Source: Bog-159 sp963707465
Lineage (GTDB): Bacteria > Acidobacteriota > Terriglobia > Bryobacterales > Bryobacteraceae
Direction: 5' to 3'
NCBI GenBank assembly: GCA_963707465.1
Contig: CAVPQK010000015.1
Span: 1,798,001 to 1,862,000, forward strand
Length of the DNA: 64,000 nucleotides
Of the stretch, positions 7,954 to 17,900 are shown one piece after another. Position numbers and translations under genes: made by a program. Under the pieces are notes generated by a model. It was not told the DNA's origin and made no database searches. It saw nothing but the letters and a program-made list of their open reading frames with translations. Every line of letters begins with the position of its first letter. The first letter of the stretch is position 1.

Positions 7954-10392
7954 CTACGGATTATGGATGTACACAACCACGCCGTTGCACGGCGCTTCCG
8001 ATGTGCAGTTCGGATTGCCCGCCAACGTGATTCCCCCATGCGTGGGAACGTAGACATTACCGTTCACAATCGTGGGCCGTGCGAATGTTGCGGGTACGAA
8101 TACCGCGCTGTTGTCGCAATAACCCAGCGAATTCGTACACCACAGTAAACTCAGCGTATCCGCGTCATAGGCGTACACCGTCCCGGAACAATTCGGGGGA
8201 CACGGCTTGGCAATCGACACGTTCGCAACTGCCCAGACAATCCCGCCGCTTCCGCTATCCGAAGTAATCTCCACCGCCCCGCCCGGGTACTGAACGGAAG
8301 CGCCCGTTGGGGGAGAACTTCCTTGCAGCGGATTGATGAAGTAGCCGTTGTATTCCCATCCGGTCACCCCGCTCACCGCCGACGTGAAACCCGGAGATAC
8401 CGTTATTTCCGTGCTCCCGATGTTGACCGACGTGACCGTCTGGGTCGGCTGGCCGGCGATGTTGCTGATCTGATCCCCCACCACCACCTGATTGGCCACA
8501 CTCAGATCCACGCTGGCCAGAGACGCTTCTGTGGATAGTGTTCCGTTGCCGCTTTGCGGCGTGTTGTCGGACAGTTGGAAGGCGGTTAGCACCTCCTGCA
8601 AGGGCCAGAAGTACAAGCGTTGCGCTGCGCCGTCCGGATAGAATGCCAGGCTTGTAATGCGATGGCATGTGTCCGGCGCCGTCTTATCCTTACATAGCGT
8701 ATAACTCGCTCCGAACGGAAAAGTGTTCCCCGGATCGCCCAATGCGCCTCCGGGTGACCCGCCCTTGGCGGCGGAAACGCTGGGAAAACACTGCGCGGTG
8801 GCTGATCCGCACAGGTTGCCCTGCGTCAGCAGATAGCCGTAGCCGGCTTTGTCGCACGTCACCCCGCGCGGCGTAGCCGGCGTCGTGTTCGGGTCGTTGA
8901 ACAACAGAATGCCGCATACCGCCATATCGAAATCGTTCTGGTTCATGCCCTCGAAAGTGTACGGCACCCCCACCGTCGGCTCTTCGACCGGGAGCCCGCC
9001 GAAAGGCGTGAAGTACTCGGAGGGACCGGAACTGAATGTGCTCCCTGAAAACGTGAAATCCAGAATGCTTTGCCCTGCGCCAGTGAGTTGCGGTAACGAC
9101 GTCGCTCCGTCGGATTTGTACTGCTGAAATGGCCCGTTCCCCGTGCCAAAATAAGCGTGCGAGACGCCATTTAATGTGTTCGCCGCCGGCCCCTCGCCGG
9201 ACATCCACGATCCCCCGCCCTGGCCGCAAAAGTTCGCCGCCGCGCCATACCCCGTCGCCACGCAACTGGCGCTGCAACAACACGGCGGAATCGATCCCGG
9301 CGCACAGGTGGGACTGGAGTTGCATTGGCCCGGCTTCTTGGGGTTGGAGGCAACGCACAAGTAGCAGTCCTGGGTGCACGCTGGTAGATTTGAGTTGCTC
9401 GGTGACGCTGAAGTATTGAAGCCGAACGCTTGCGTCAGCGAGTTGGGCGTGCCGTTATACCCGAAAATCCATCCGTGGTAGGGACTGCTCATCTCCCCCT
9501 GTGCGGAGGCGAAGGCTAGGTAGATCAGGTTGCTCAGCCCCCCCGTGCCCGGATTGGGAACCTCCAGCAAAGCCGTCCGCTGCAGCTCCTGCCAGGCCTT
9601 GAAAGGGAACATCCCCGTGGGGCTGCCGGGCGGGTATGCGATTTGGGTGTGCAGTTCGGTTCCCGAACACACGCCGCTCGACCAGGTTCCTCCGGCGCAC
9701 ACGTCCAACCCCGTCGTCAGGTCGATCTCGTGAATCCACCACTGTGTGCCCGACATTCCCCCCGCGGCGGTCTGGCATAGGCTCGTCGCATACATCACCG
9801 GTGGCGCGCCGCTCATGTCGATCACGGGTGTCGAAACCATGCCCGCGAAAGGCAAGCCCCCGAGTCCGTACTTGGAGGAGATGCTTCCACTCGCGCCGCA
9901 GTCGTTCACCCACGGTGCATTGTTGGTGCAGCCCGCGCCCTGGCAATCGCTCCACAAAGTCGCTCCGGTGTCCGCATTCCACGCGTAAATACTCCCGCTC
10001 AGCGTCACCGAAACCAGCATGTTGCAGGTCCCGCTGCCGCCGTTGCACTGCGCCGCGCTCGCCGGGCTGACCACGGAAATGCCCGGCACATAAAGCGGCT
10101 GCGCCATGATCTCGTTGCTCGCATTCGCCGGTCCGGACTCAACCACCAGCGGAGACCACGCCGGCTGACACAGGGTCTCGGTGCCGCCGCTCAGCGCGAT
10201 CGACGTGAGCACCGTCTCATTTCCGTTGTACCCGTCCCGCGCGTTGTCGTACTGAGACGTCAGCACCGCCGGCGGCGCGCCGGGCGGCGTGAAAGACGGG
10301 CAGGGGACCGTGGCGCTCGCCAGACCCAGGCCCATCGTCATCAGGCTAAACAACAGTCGTGCCGGAGCGATGCGTTTTCCAGGTAGGTCCAT
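7954..10392 (-). CDS. Secreted PQQ-type beta-propeller protein with Cys-rich insertion (paralogue 2)
   Basis: About 812 residues from the ATG at 10392. The signal peptide is LLFSLMTMGLGLASA. The protein aligns along its whole length with the downstream neighbour: TSQYDNARDGYNGNETVLTS, WMSGEGPAANTLNGVSHAYF, GMNQNDFDMAVCGILLFNDP. It shares the Cys-rich insertion (TQDCYLCVAS ... SSPTCAPGSIPPCCCSASC). The conserved cysteine spacing suggests disulfides or metal binding in an exported protein. The longer reading to 10443 adds residues before the signal peptide and was not preferred. Neither start has a clear Shine-Dalgarno sequence. Function is unknown; a secreted, possibly redox-linked or sugar-binding role is only a guess. 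Confidence 0.75.
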   Translation of the reverse strand: MDLPGKRIAPARLLFSLMTMGLGLASATVPCPSFTPPGAPPAVLTSQYDNARDGYNGNETVLTSIALSGGTETLCQPAWSPLVVESGPANASNEIMAQPLYVPGISVVSPASAAQCNGGSGTCNMLVSVTLSGSIYAWNADTGATLWSDCQGAGCTNNAPWVNDCGASGSISSKYGLGGLPFAGMVSTPVIDMSGAPPVMYATSLCQTAAGGMSGTQWWIHEIDLTTGLDVCAGGTWSSGVCSGTELHTQIAYPPGSPTGMFPFKAWQELQRTALLEVPNPGTGGLSNLIYLAFASAQGEMSSPYHGWIFGYNGTPNSLTQAFGFNTSASPSNSNLPACTQDCYLCVASNPKKPGQCNSSPTCAPGSIPPCCCSASCVATGYGAAANFCGQGGGSWMSGEGPAANTLNGVSHAYFGTGNGPFQQYKSDGATSLPQLTGAGQSILDFTFSGSTFSSGPSEYFTPFGGLPVEEPTVGVPYTFEGMNQNDFDMAVCGILLFNDPNTTPATPRGVTCDKAGYGYLLTQGNLCGSATAQCFPSVSAAKGGSPGGALGDPGNTFPFGASYTLCKDKTAPDTCHRITSLAFYPDGAAQRLYFWPLQEVLTAFQLSDNTPQSGNGTLSTEASLASVDLSVANQVVVGDQISNIAGQPTQTVTSVNIGSTEITVSPGFTSAVSGVTGWEYNGYFINPLQGSSPPTGASVQYPGGAVEITSDSGSGGIVWAVANVSIAKPCPPNCSGTVYAYDADTLSLLWCTNSLGYCDNSAVFVPATFARPTIVNGNVYVPTHGGITLAGNPNCTSEAPCNGVVVYIHNP

Positions 10393-10558
10393 TTCGTTGG
10401 TTTCTAGACGACTTAGATTGAAACCAGTATAGCGAATCGCCAACTGGCGTCAAGTAATAATTCGCGCCAACTAGCCACTTTGTAAGTATGAGTGCTGGGC
10501 CCCCAGATCGCGTGCGATGTTAATTATAACGACGGTCTGGACGAGTGCCTGGCGATCG

Positions 10559-10927
10559 CTAGCGCTTCGCGTTGCCCGCTGCCACCGTGGCCCGCCTCTT
10601 GCCCTTTTGTGCCGCCTCCCGCGCGTCGCTGAACGGGTTGATTCGGACGGTCCCATCTGGAAACACGACCCGGATTTCGAGCTGGCCGCCCATGGCCTCG
10701 ACAAACTTGGCAAGGGTGCTCACATAGACATCGGTGCGCCGCTCCATCCTGGATATGGCAGCTTGCTTCAAGCCCAACTTACGCCCCAGCTCCGCCTGGG
10801 TCATTGCGCGAGCGGCGCGCAATTCATCGAGGGCCATGTCTTTTAGCGTCGCCGCGGCCCTTGCCTCGCTTCTGGCGCGCGACGCCGGCGTCATCCTTCG
10901 CTGCAGCTCCATGAAGTTTCGTGTCAT
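10559..10927 (-). CDS. XRE-family antitoxin (HigA-like)
   Basis: 122 residues. The helix-turn-helix is clear: RAARAMTQAELGRKLGLKQAAISRMERRTDVYVSTLAKFVEAMGG, about residues 36-80. A short strand region follows (LEIRVVFPDGTVRINPF) and then a basic tail. Antitoxins of this type neutralise a RelE/HigB-like nuclease and repress their own operon. The start ATG overlaps the stop of the toxin gene (ATGA), so the two are translationally coupled with the toxin first, the usual higBA order. The partner appears shortened, so this gene may persist as an orphan regulator. Confidence 0.8.
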   Translation of the reverse strand: MTRNFMELQRRMTPASRARSEARAAATLKDMALDELRAARAMTQAELGRKLGLKQAAISRMERRTDVYVSTLAKFVEAMGGQLEIRVVFPDGTVRINPFSDAREAAQKGKRRATVAAGNAKR

Positions 10928-11154
10928 ATCGTTTCTCCTGTGTTTGGGCCTGTATGCCTGCCGGCGTGCTGAATCCGTAACTCACGCATATGGGAATTGC
11001 GGCTCTGCGCCACACCGGAAGTGTGCGGGAAGCCCAACTTAGGGCCCAGTTTCTGAAGGAGAATTACCGAAGCGTTCACGCTCTCCTGCTCGTCCGCCGT
11101 GATCCCGTCCCACCATTCGCCGAACTCATCGGTGAACCGGACGCCCCATTCCAT
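10924..11154 (-). pseudogene. Truncated HigB/RelE-type toxin (Gp49-like)
   Basis: 76 residues: MEWGVRFTDEFGEWWDGI, DEQESVNASVILLQKLGPKLGFPHTSGV and NSHMRELRIQHAGR. This is the conserved first two thirds of the phage-derived Gp49-like/HigB toxins. Family members normally continue with a strand and helix (about RVLFAFDPRRxAxLL), for about 110 residues in total. Here the frame instead runs HTGPNTGETI to a stop. An internal deletion or frame change just after HAGR would explain this. The lost part carries catalytic positions of the RelE fold, so the product is probably not an active mRNA-cleaving toxin. The ATGA overlap with the antitoxin remains. Confidence 0.65.
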
Positions 11155-11220
11155 TTACCTGATATTACACAAAAGGAATGCGACCCGCAAAGAACAGATC
11201 TGGCTGCCCAGCAAGGTTTG

Positions 11221-12462
11221 TTACTCGTATCGCAGAACTTCCGCCGGCGCAATCCGCGTAGCATTGCGCGCCGGATAAATCGTCGCCAGGAAACTCACTA
11301 GGATCGCCGCCGCCGCAATCCACACCCCATCCACCCAGCGCGGCTCGAATGGCACGAAGCTCAGCGCGTACACCTGTTCGTCCAGCCGGATCCAGCGGTA
11401 CCGGTCCGCCAAATAGCAAAGCGCATATCCCGCCGCCAGACCCATCGCCGTCCCCACCACGCCAATCAACACGCCCTGCAGCATGAAGATTCCGCGGATC
11501 TGTGCCCTCCGCGCTCCCATCGACATCAGCACCGCGATGTCTCGGTACTTTTCCATCACCATCATCACCAGTGTGATCAGAATGTTCAACGCCGCCACCA
11601 GTTCGATCAAGCCAATGGTCACCACCGTCACCGCTTTCTCCATCCTCAGCGCGTTTAGTAACTGTCGGTTGCGTTCCATCCAGGTCGTGGTGGCGTACTT
11701 CGGTCCGGCTATCCTCTCAATCGTCCGCGCCACTTCCGGCGCGCGGTTCAGATCGTCCAGCTTCACCTCGATCTGATTCACCACGTCCGTCAGAGAGTTC
11801 GCCTGCTGCGCGGCACCCAGCGACGTATAGGCCCATCGGTCGTCGATGTCGTAAAAGCCGGATTCGAAAATCCCCACCACGCGGAAGCGGCGAATGCTGG
11901 GACGCGGCCCGAATGGCGTCAGCTCACCCTGCGGGCTGGTCGCATTCACCATGCTGTTCAGCATCATCCCGATATCTTCGGCCAGCCGCGCCCCCAGAAT
12001 AATGCCGGGCACTCCGCCGTCGGCCGGCGCCCGCAGCCGGTCCACCGAGCCGGACTTCAGATGCCGCAGCGTATCGCTGATCTGCAGTTCCGTGCCGATG
12101 TCCACGCCTTTCAAAATGCCGCCTTGCGACTGCACCGGGCCGGAGAAAAAAATGGGCGTGTAGAGCGCCGGCCCCGCCGCAATCACGTGCGGCACGCGGC
12201 GGATGCGAGCGACCAGCCCTTCCCAGTCCTCGATGCCGTTGCGCGGCTCCTTCTCCTGTACGTTGATGTGCGCCATGGCGCCCAGCAGATTGGTCTGCAG
12301 CGTATCCCGGAAGCCGTTGTTGATGGCCAGCGCCACCACCAGCGCCATCACCCCCGCCGCCACGCCCAAAATCGAGATGGCCGTAATCACCGAGATCACA
12401 GCCTCCTTGCGGCGCGCCTTCAGATAGCGCCGCGCCACGAAAAGTTCGAATGCGGTAACCAC
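11221..12462 (-). CDS. ABC transporter permease of the LolC/LolE (FtsX-like) family
   Basis: 413 residues. One N-terminal membrane span (VISVITAISILGVAAGVMALVVALAI) is followed by a large periplasmic domain (about residues 50-270). Three C-terminal spans form the FtsX-like domain (VVTIGLIELVAALNILITLVMMVMEKYRDIAVLMSMGA, GIFMLQGVLIGVVGTAMGL, WIAAAAILVSFLATIYPARNATRIAPAEVLRYE). The start MVTAFELFVARRYLKARRKEAVISVIT matches the lipoprotein-releasing permease family, which extracts lipoproteins from the inner membrane with LolD ATPase. The gene begins 4 nt after lysS and is surely co-transcribed with it. LolD is not in the window. C versus E subtype cannot be told apart. Confidence 0.85.
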   Translation of the reverse strand: MVTAFELFVARRYLKARRKEAVISVITAISILGVAAGVMALVVALAINNGFRDTLQTNLLGAMAHINVQEKEPRNGIEDWEGLVARIRRVPHVIAAGPALYTPIFFSGPVQSQGGILKGVDIGTELQISDTLRHLKSGSVDRLRAPADGGVPGIILGARLAEDIGMMLNSMVNATSPQGELTPFGPRPSIRRFRVVGIFESGFYDIDDRWAYTSLGAAQQANSLTDVVNQIEVKLDDLNRAPEVARTIERIAGPKYATTTWMERNRQLLNALRMEKAVTVVTIGLIELVAALNILITLVMMVMEKYRDIAVLMSMGARRAQIRGIFMLQGVLIGVVGTAMGLAAGYALCYLADRYRWIRLDEQVYALSFVPFEPRWVDGVWIAAAAILVSFLATIYPARNATRIAPAEVLRYE

Positions 12463-12465
12463 CGC

Positions 12466-13971
12466 TCAGCGCCCGTCCAATTCCCGCAAACGCGCCACCA
12501 GGTCGATCGCTCCCTCCGGACGCAGCAGCGGAAACAGAATCACGTCCCGGATCGACCGCGAGCCCGTCAGGATCATGGTCAGCCGGTCGATGCCGATGCC
12601 TTCGCCGCCCGCCGGCGGCATGCCGTAGCTCAGCGCCCGCACGTAATCCTCGTCCATCTGGTGCGCTTCTTCGTCGCCGCGCTCGCGCATGCCAAGCTGC
12701 GCGTCGAACCGCCGCCTCTGCTCCTGCGGATCGTTCAACTCCGTGTAGCCGTTCGCCACCTCCATGCCCGCCATGTAAATCTCGAAGCGCTCCACAAAGG
12801 CCGGATCGTCCGGCTTCTTCTTCGAAAGCGGCGAAGTCTCCACCGGATAGTCGTAGATAATGGTCGGCTGGATCAGTTGATCCTCCACCACCCGCTCGAA
12901 GATATCCGCCAGCGCCTCGCCGGGCGTGCTCTTCCCGGAGTGCGCCAGCAGCCATTCCGCATCACGCATCTGCTCCGCCGTGGGCCGCCCGTCGCCCCGC
13001 CAGAATTCCACGATCGCGTCCCGCATACTGAATCGCTGCAGGCAGCCGAAATTCAGCTTGTTCCCCAGATACTCCACTTCCACGCCGCCCGTCGCGTCCC
13101 GCGCCACCTGCGCGAACAACTCCGCCGAAAGGTCGATCATGCCCCGGTAATCCGTGTACGCCTGGTAAAACTCCAGCATGGTGAACTCCGGATTGTGATG
13201 CGTCGACAGTCCTTCATTGCGGAAGTTGCGGTTGATCTCGTACACCCGCTCCAGCCCGCCCACCAGCAGCCGCTTCAGATACAGCTCCGGCGCGATCCGC
13301 AGGTACAGATCGATGTCCAAAGTGTTGTGATGCGTCACAAACGGGCGCGCCGCCGCGCCGCCATAAAGCGGCTGCATCATCGGCGTTTCCACTTCCACGA
13401 AATCGTGGCTTTCCAGTTGCCTGCGCAGCGAAGCGATAATGCGGCTGCGCGTCAAAAACACCTTGCGCACTTCCGGGTTCGCGATCAGATCCAGGTAGCG
13501 CTGCCGGTAGCGCGTCTCCACGTCTTCCAGGCCGTGCCATTTCTCGGGCATCGAGAGCAGCGTCTTGGCCAGGTATTCCAGCTTCTCCACGTGCACGCTC
13601 AGCTCGCCCGTACGCGTGCGGAATAGATAGCCTTCCACACCGATGATATCGCCCAAATCGATCAACTGGTAGACAGCGAAATCGCGCTCCTCCAGCGCGT
13701 CTTTCTTGATGTAGATCTGCAGCCGCTCGCCCGCTTGCGTCAGGTGCGCGAACCCCGCCTTGCCCATCCGGCGCAAGGTCTGCACCCGACCGGCGATGCG
13801 CACCCGCACCGGCGTCGCCAGTTCCTCCGCGGTCTTTGCGCCGTATTCGGCCAGAATGGCGGGAATCGTGTGACTGAATTCGAACCGCCGCCCGTAAGGC
13901 TGGAAACCCAGCCCCTCGATCTCGCGAATCCGCTCCAGGCGTTGCTGCAATAACTCGTCTTCCAGGGACAA
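12466..13971 (-). CDS. lysS: Lysyl-tRNA synthetase, class II
   Basis: 501 residues, the usual length. The N-terminal OB-fold anticodon-binding domain (VRIAGRVQTLRRMGKAGFAHL) covers about residues 55-150. The class II catalytic core has motif 2 (YEINRNFRNEG, then HNPEFTMLEFYQAY) and motif 3 (GGEGIGIDRLTMIL). The enzyme charges tRNA-Lys with lysine in the cytoplasm. It is first in an operon with the Lol-type permease. A perfect TATAAT lies 26 nt before its start. Confidence 0.97.
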   Translation of the reverse strand: MSLEDELLQQRLERIREIEGLGFQPYGRRFEFSHTIPAILAEYGAKTAEELATPVRVRIAGRVQTLRRMGKAGFAHLTQAGERLQIYIKKDALEERDFAVYQLIDLGDIIGVEGYLFRTRTGELSVHVEKLEYLAKTLLSMPEKWHGLEDVETRYRQRYLDLIANPEVRKVFLTRSRIIASLRRQLESHDFVEVETPMMQPLYGGAAARPFVTHHNTLDIDLYLRIAPELYLKRLLVGGLERVYEINRNFRNEGLSTHHNPEFTMLEFYQAYTDYRGMIDLSAELFAQVARDATGGVEVEYLGNKLNFGCLQRFSMRDAIVEFWRGDGRPTAEQMRDAEWLLAHSGKSTPGEALADIFERVVEDQLIQPTIIYDYPVETSPLSKKKPDDPAFVERFEIYMAGMEVANGYTELNDPQEQRRRFDAQLGMRERGDEEAHQMDEDYVRALSYGMPPAGGEGIGIDRLTMILTGSRSIRDVILFPLLRPEGAIDLVARLRELDGR

Positions 13972-13996
13972 ATCGTTCTCCTACGGGAATTTAGGT

Positions 13997-14002
13997 ATTA
14001 TA
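13997..14002 (-). promoter_or_regulatory. -10 box of the lysS promoter
   Basis: TATAAT on the minus strand, 26 nt before the lysS ATG. The best -35 candidate, TTGATC, stands only 15 bp upstream, inside the start of the divergent glycosyltransferase gene. Confidence 0.5.
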
Positions 14003-14010
14003 AGGCTTCC

Positions 14011-14739
14011 TTGACCCGATCAATCTCCATTATCATTCCAGCCTACAACGAAGAGAAGCGCCTGCCCGCCACGCTGCGCCTCATCATCGCCTATCTGCAG
14101 CGCGGCGGCTGGTCGTTCGCCGAGATCCTGGTCGTAGACGATGGCTCCGCCGACGGCACCATTCAAATCGCCGAGCAGGCCCGCGCCGAGTACCCCGGCC
14201 TGCGCGTGCTCCGCAACCCCGGCAACCGCGGCAAGGGCTACGCCGTGCGCCACGGCATGCTCGAGTGCCGCGGAGAATGGGCCATCTACACCGATGCCGA
14301 CCTTTCCACCCCCATCGAAGAACTCGAGACGCTATGGCAGGCCATCGAGCGCGACAACGCCCGCGTGGCCGTCGGCTCGCGCGCCCTCGACCGTCGCCTG
14401 ATCGGCATCCACCAGTCGTTTTTCCGCGAAAATATCGGGCGCGTCTTCAACCTCCTGATGCGCCTCTCCACCGGTCTCCCTTTCCACGACACGCAGTGCG
14501 GCTTCAAACTATTTGAAACCGCGGCCGCCCGCGAGATCTTCCGCCGCCAGTTGCTGGACGGCCTCGGCTTCGACGTCGAAGTACTCTTCATCGGACGCCG
14601 CCTGGGCTACCGCGCCGTCGAAGTGCCCGTAAAGTGGAACGACGTCCCCGGCACCAAGGTCAGCGCCTGGCGCGGCCTGCTCGGCTTCATCGATCCCTGG
14701 CGCGTCCGCTGGAACTCAATCCGTGGCCGCTACGCATGA
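14011..14739 (+). CDS. Family 2 glycosyltransferase, dolichyl/polyprenyl-phosphate sugar transferase type
   Basis: 242 residues. It begins at a TTG, since no ATG precedes the conserved SIIIPAYNEEKRLPATL. The GT-A fold motifs are clear: VVDDGSADGT, NRGKGYAVRHGM, TDADLSTPIEE (the DxD metal site), DTQCGFKLF and GFDVEVLFIGRRLGYRAVEVPVKW. Together they match the ALG5/DPM1-like transferases that move a sugar from a nucleotide donor onto a polyprenyl phosphate. The family usually feeds membrane glycan or glycoprotein assembly. There is no C-terminal membrane domain, so this is the soluble form. It is divergent from lysS. Confidence 0.9.
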   Translation: MTRSISIIIPAYNEEKRLPATLRLIIAYLQRGGWSFAEILVVDDGSADGTIQIAEQARAEYPGLRVLRNPGNRGKGYAVRHGMLECRGEWAIYTDADLSTPIEELETLWQAIERDNARVAVGSRALDRRLIGIHQSFFRENIGRVFNLLMRLSTGLPFHDTQCGFKLFETAAAREIFRRQLLDGLGFDVEVLFIGRRLGYRAVEVPVKWNDVPGTKVSAWRGLLGFIDPWRVRWNSIRGRYA

Positions 14740-14968
14740 CAATGTTCCAGCAAACACAACTTGGTTCGATCTGCGCTAATCTGCGTTTACCTGAGGCCAA
14801 GTATGCCTTTCCTGAAGACACGATTCAGTCAGACCGAAAAGGTAGCGGCCGAATCCTGCCTTCTTCACTGCGCGTGCGCCGGAGGGTCACTACAATAATG
14901 GGGAGAAATGGTTTATATATAGATACTAGACCTCGCGGCATGGCCGTCCTGACGCACGACCAGTCAAA

Positions 14969-17900
14969 ATGAGTCTCACGGCTGAACTTCAGCAGTACGG
15001 AATCGATAGCGGGAGCGTCCGGACCTTTGGCGGTTCGGCCACGCCCGAACTGCTCAATTACCTTGACCTGATTGAGCCGCGGAAGCCGGAGGCTTTGCAT
15101 CCTGAAGGAGTTGCGGAAAGCCAGGGCCGCCCGCTGTTGTTTTTCGTTGATGAAAGCCACCCCGCCCTGAGAGCCGGAGACCAAACACCCAGGCTCAAGG
15201 AGCTGCGGCGCAACCTCGCTTGCCGAGGTGCGCGGTCATACCTTGCACGAATTCTGCCCGGCCAACTCAAAGTGGTGCCCGTTAGCCTAGACGAGCAGAT
15301 GCCCGACTGGACAGAATATCGCGCCGGGACAGGTGAGGCGTTGACTTTTTTCTCTAGGCTCACCCTCGGGCAGTTCGATGGGCCCGGTGAGCCGTCGACG
15401 CCGGATCAGGTCTTCAAAGAGATGTTCGATCTGCTGGAGAAAGGTTCTGATCGGCTCGCGCATCGAATCGGCCGGAGCGACGTACTCTCATTGCTTGGTC
15501 GCGCGCTGTTCCTCCGCTTTCTCCAGGATCGCCAGGTTATCACGGAGCATAATACGAAGAAAATAGCTCCCAAGGCAAGCAGCCTCCAAGCCTGCTTCGA
15601 AACCGTTGAGAACGCGTCGGCGACGTGTGAGTGGCTCGACCGAACCTTCAACGGCGACTTCCTTCCCCTGTCTCGTTATAGCCGCCTGGAGTTCTTTGAA
15701 GATGCCGCAAGAAAGACAGAGGGGAATGTCCTCACAGTGCTTGGCTCTATCCTGGCGAACGATCGACCTGTCGGAGTCCGCGATTATCAGCGCCGATTTA
15801 ACTGGGCCGATTTCGACTTTGCGCATATTCCCGTCGGTCTGCTAAGTCAAGTCTACGAGAAATTCATCTGGACATGGGCAGATCGGGAGGCGAAAGACAC
15901 AAGCGTCTACTACACCCCCCGCAACATCGCGGCCACCGTCGTCGAAGAGGCGTTTGAGAAGTTGCCCAACGCACACAAGGCCCGGGTGTTAGACCCAGCT
16001 TGCGGAGCGGGCGTATTTCTCGTCCTCGCCTTCCGTCGGCTTTATCGCGAGCGCTGGAAGGTGACGGGCCAAAGACCCGACACCAGGGCCATTCGCGAGA
16101 TCCTTTTCACGCAGCTTAGCGGTTTCGATATCAGCGATTCCGCACTCAAGCTGTCTGCCCTCAGTCTATATCTAACCGCGATCGAATTGGATCCGGAGCC
16201 GATACCCCCGGAAAAATTGAAATTCGCAAACCCGCGAGACGTGGTCCTCTTCAACTGGCGACGAGCGGGCGATGCGGAAGAAGGCCCGACTATCGGGAGC
16301 CTAGGCCAACCTTGGCCGCACTTAGGGACTCCGTTCAACGCACAGTTCGATTTGGTAGTGAGTAATCCGCCATGGACCAGCTTGCCTAAAAGCAAGGCGG
16401 GGAAGCACATAGCAGAGCAGTTCACTGACATCAGCAGGGAAGTTATCCGACGAAGGGGCGGAGAAACTGCGGCGGAAGCCTACCGAAATCCCGACAGCGC
16501 ACCCGACTTGCCGTTTGTCTGGAAATCCACAGAGTGGTGCAAGCCGGGTGGGCGCATCGCAATGGCCCTGCCCGCACGTGTCCTGCTCAAGCAGGAGGCA
16601 GTGCCCGTCCGCGCTCGTCGGACTTTGTTCGAGCTTCTAGAGGTAACTGGTATCATAAACTGCTCAAACCTATCGGACACGACTGTGTGGCCAGAGATGC
16701 AGCAGCCATTCATGCTGCTATTTGCTCGCAATCGCGTACCAGAACCGGGCCACACGATCCAGTTTGTCACTCCCCTTTATGATGAAGCCTTGAATGGACG
16801 CGGCGAGGTTCGGATTGATTCGAAGTCCGCTCAGCCAATCGAGGTCAGCGCGGTCAACGAGATGCCTTGGATCTGGAAGACCTTGGCCGTCGGAACGTCA
16901 CTCGATTTCGATGTCATCTGTAAATTGAAAGCCCGAGATAGGCCCCCCCTAAAGAGGTACTGGAAGAGCCTGCGGCTGACGAGTGGCAACGGTTACCAGG
17001 TGAAGCCACAGCAGAAGCCGCAGCGTGATGCCAGATTTCTGCACGACCTTCCCGACTTGAACGATACAAGTAAGTTTGAATTCATCGTAGAACCCGACAA
17101 ATTGCAGAAGTTCAAGCGCCCGACTGCCCTTTTTCCGCGGCAGCGGAAAATCTATCGCCACCCTCTGGTACTGGTAAAAGAATCGCCAGGCACCGACCGA
17201 ACAAAGGGGTGGGCACTGGTCAGCGATGTCGATGTGGCATTTAATCAGAGCTTCTATGGATATTCGGCCGCCAGTCACTCCGAGGGCACACTCCTTATCC
17301 GATACCTTCATCTCCTTGTGCACAGCCTGCTCTGGATGCACTACGCTCTGCTCACAAGTCCAAAGCTTGGGGCCGAGAGGAGGACGGTCTACAAGAGTGA
17401 CATCGACGACTTCCCGATTGTACCTTTCGGCGGACTCTCCGAAGATCAACGGAAAGACCTGCTTTTGCTTTCTGGGCGACTGGAGCGCGCAGATAAAACC
17501 GCCTTCCCAGAGATTGACACGTTTTTCGCCAAAATGTATGGGCTGGACGAACTGGACGTCGAGGTAATAAGGGACACTTTAAGCGTGTGCTTGCCGTATA
17601 AGGAATCCCGCGAGCGAGCCTGTCGGCCACCGGACGACGAGGAACGCCGGCGCTTCTGTGAACGGCTGGAATCCCTCCTCCTCCCATTCTTCAAAGCTAT
17701 TGGCAAACCTGTGGAAGTCGTACCGGCGGTGTCGAGGGACGCTTCCGCGAACGCTCCGTTTGGTCTATTGTCCCTCGGCCGCCGTGGCCAGCGCGTCCTC
17801 GATCCGGGCGATTCCGTGGAGCTAAAAGTTCTGCAATTGGCGAATGACACTGGCGCTACGCAAATCATCCACGAAGCAGAGCGAGGTCTTTCTATTGGGA

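Noticed and set aside
5357..10392. Calling the two propellers PQQ-dependent alcohol dehydrogenases
   Set aside because: The repeats look propeller-like, but no vicinal cysteine-metal catalytic motif or cytochrome c CxxCH was found.
12061..13626. A 521-codon open frame antisense to lysS, and similar long frames opposite the histidine kinase (29254-31773), recJ (40361-41842) and the aldehyde dehydrogenase (42599-44392)
   Set aside because: The translations are rich in Arg, His, Gln and Gly without domains. They mirror the G+C-rich third positions of well-conserved genes on the other strand.
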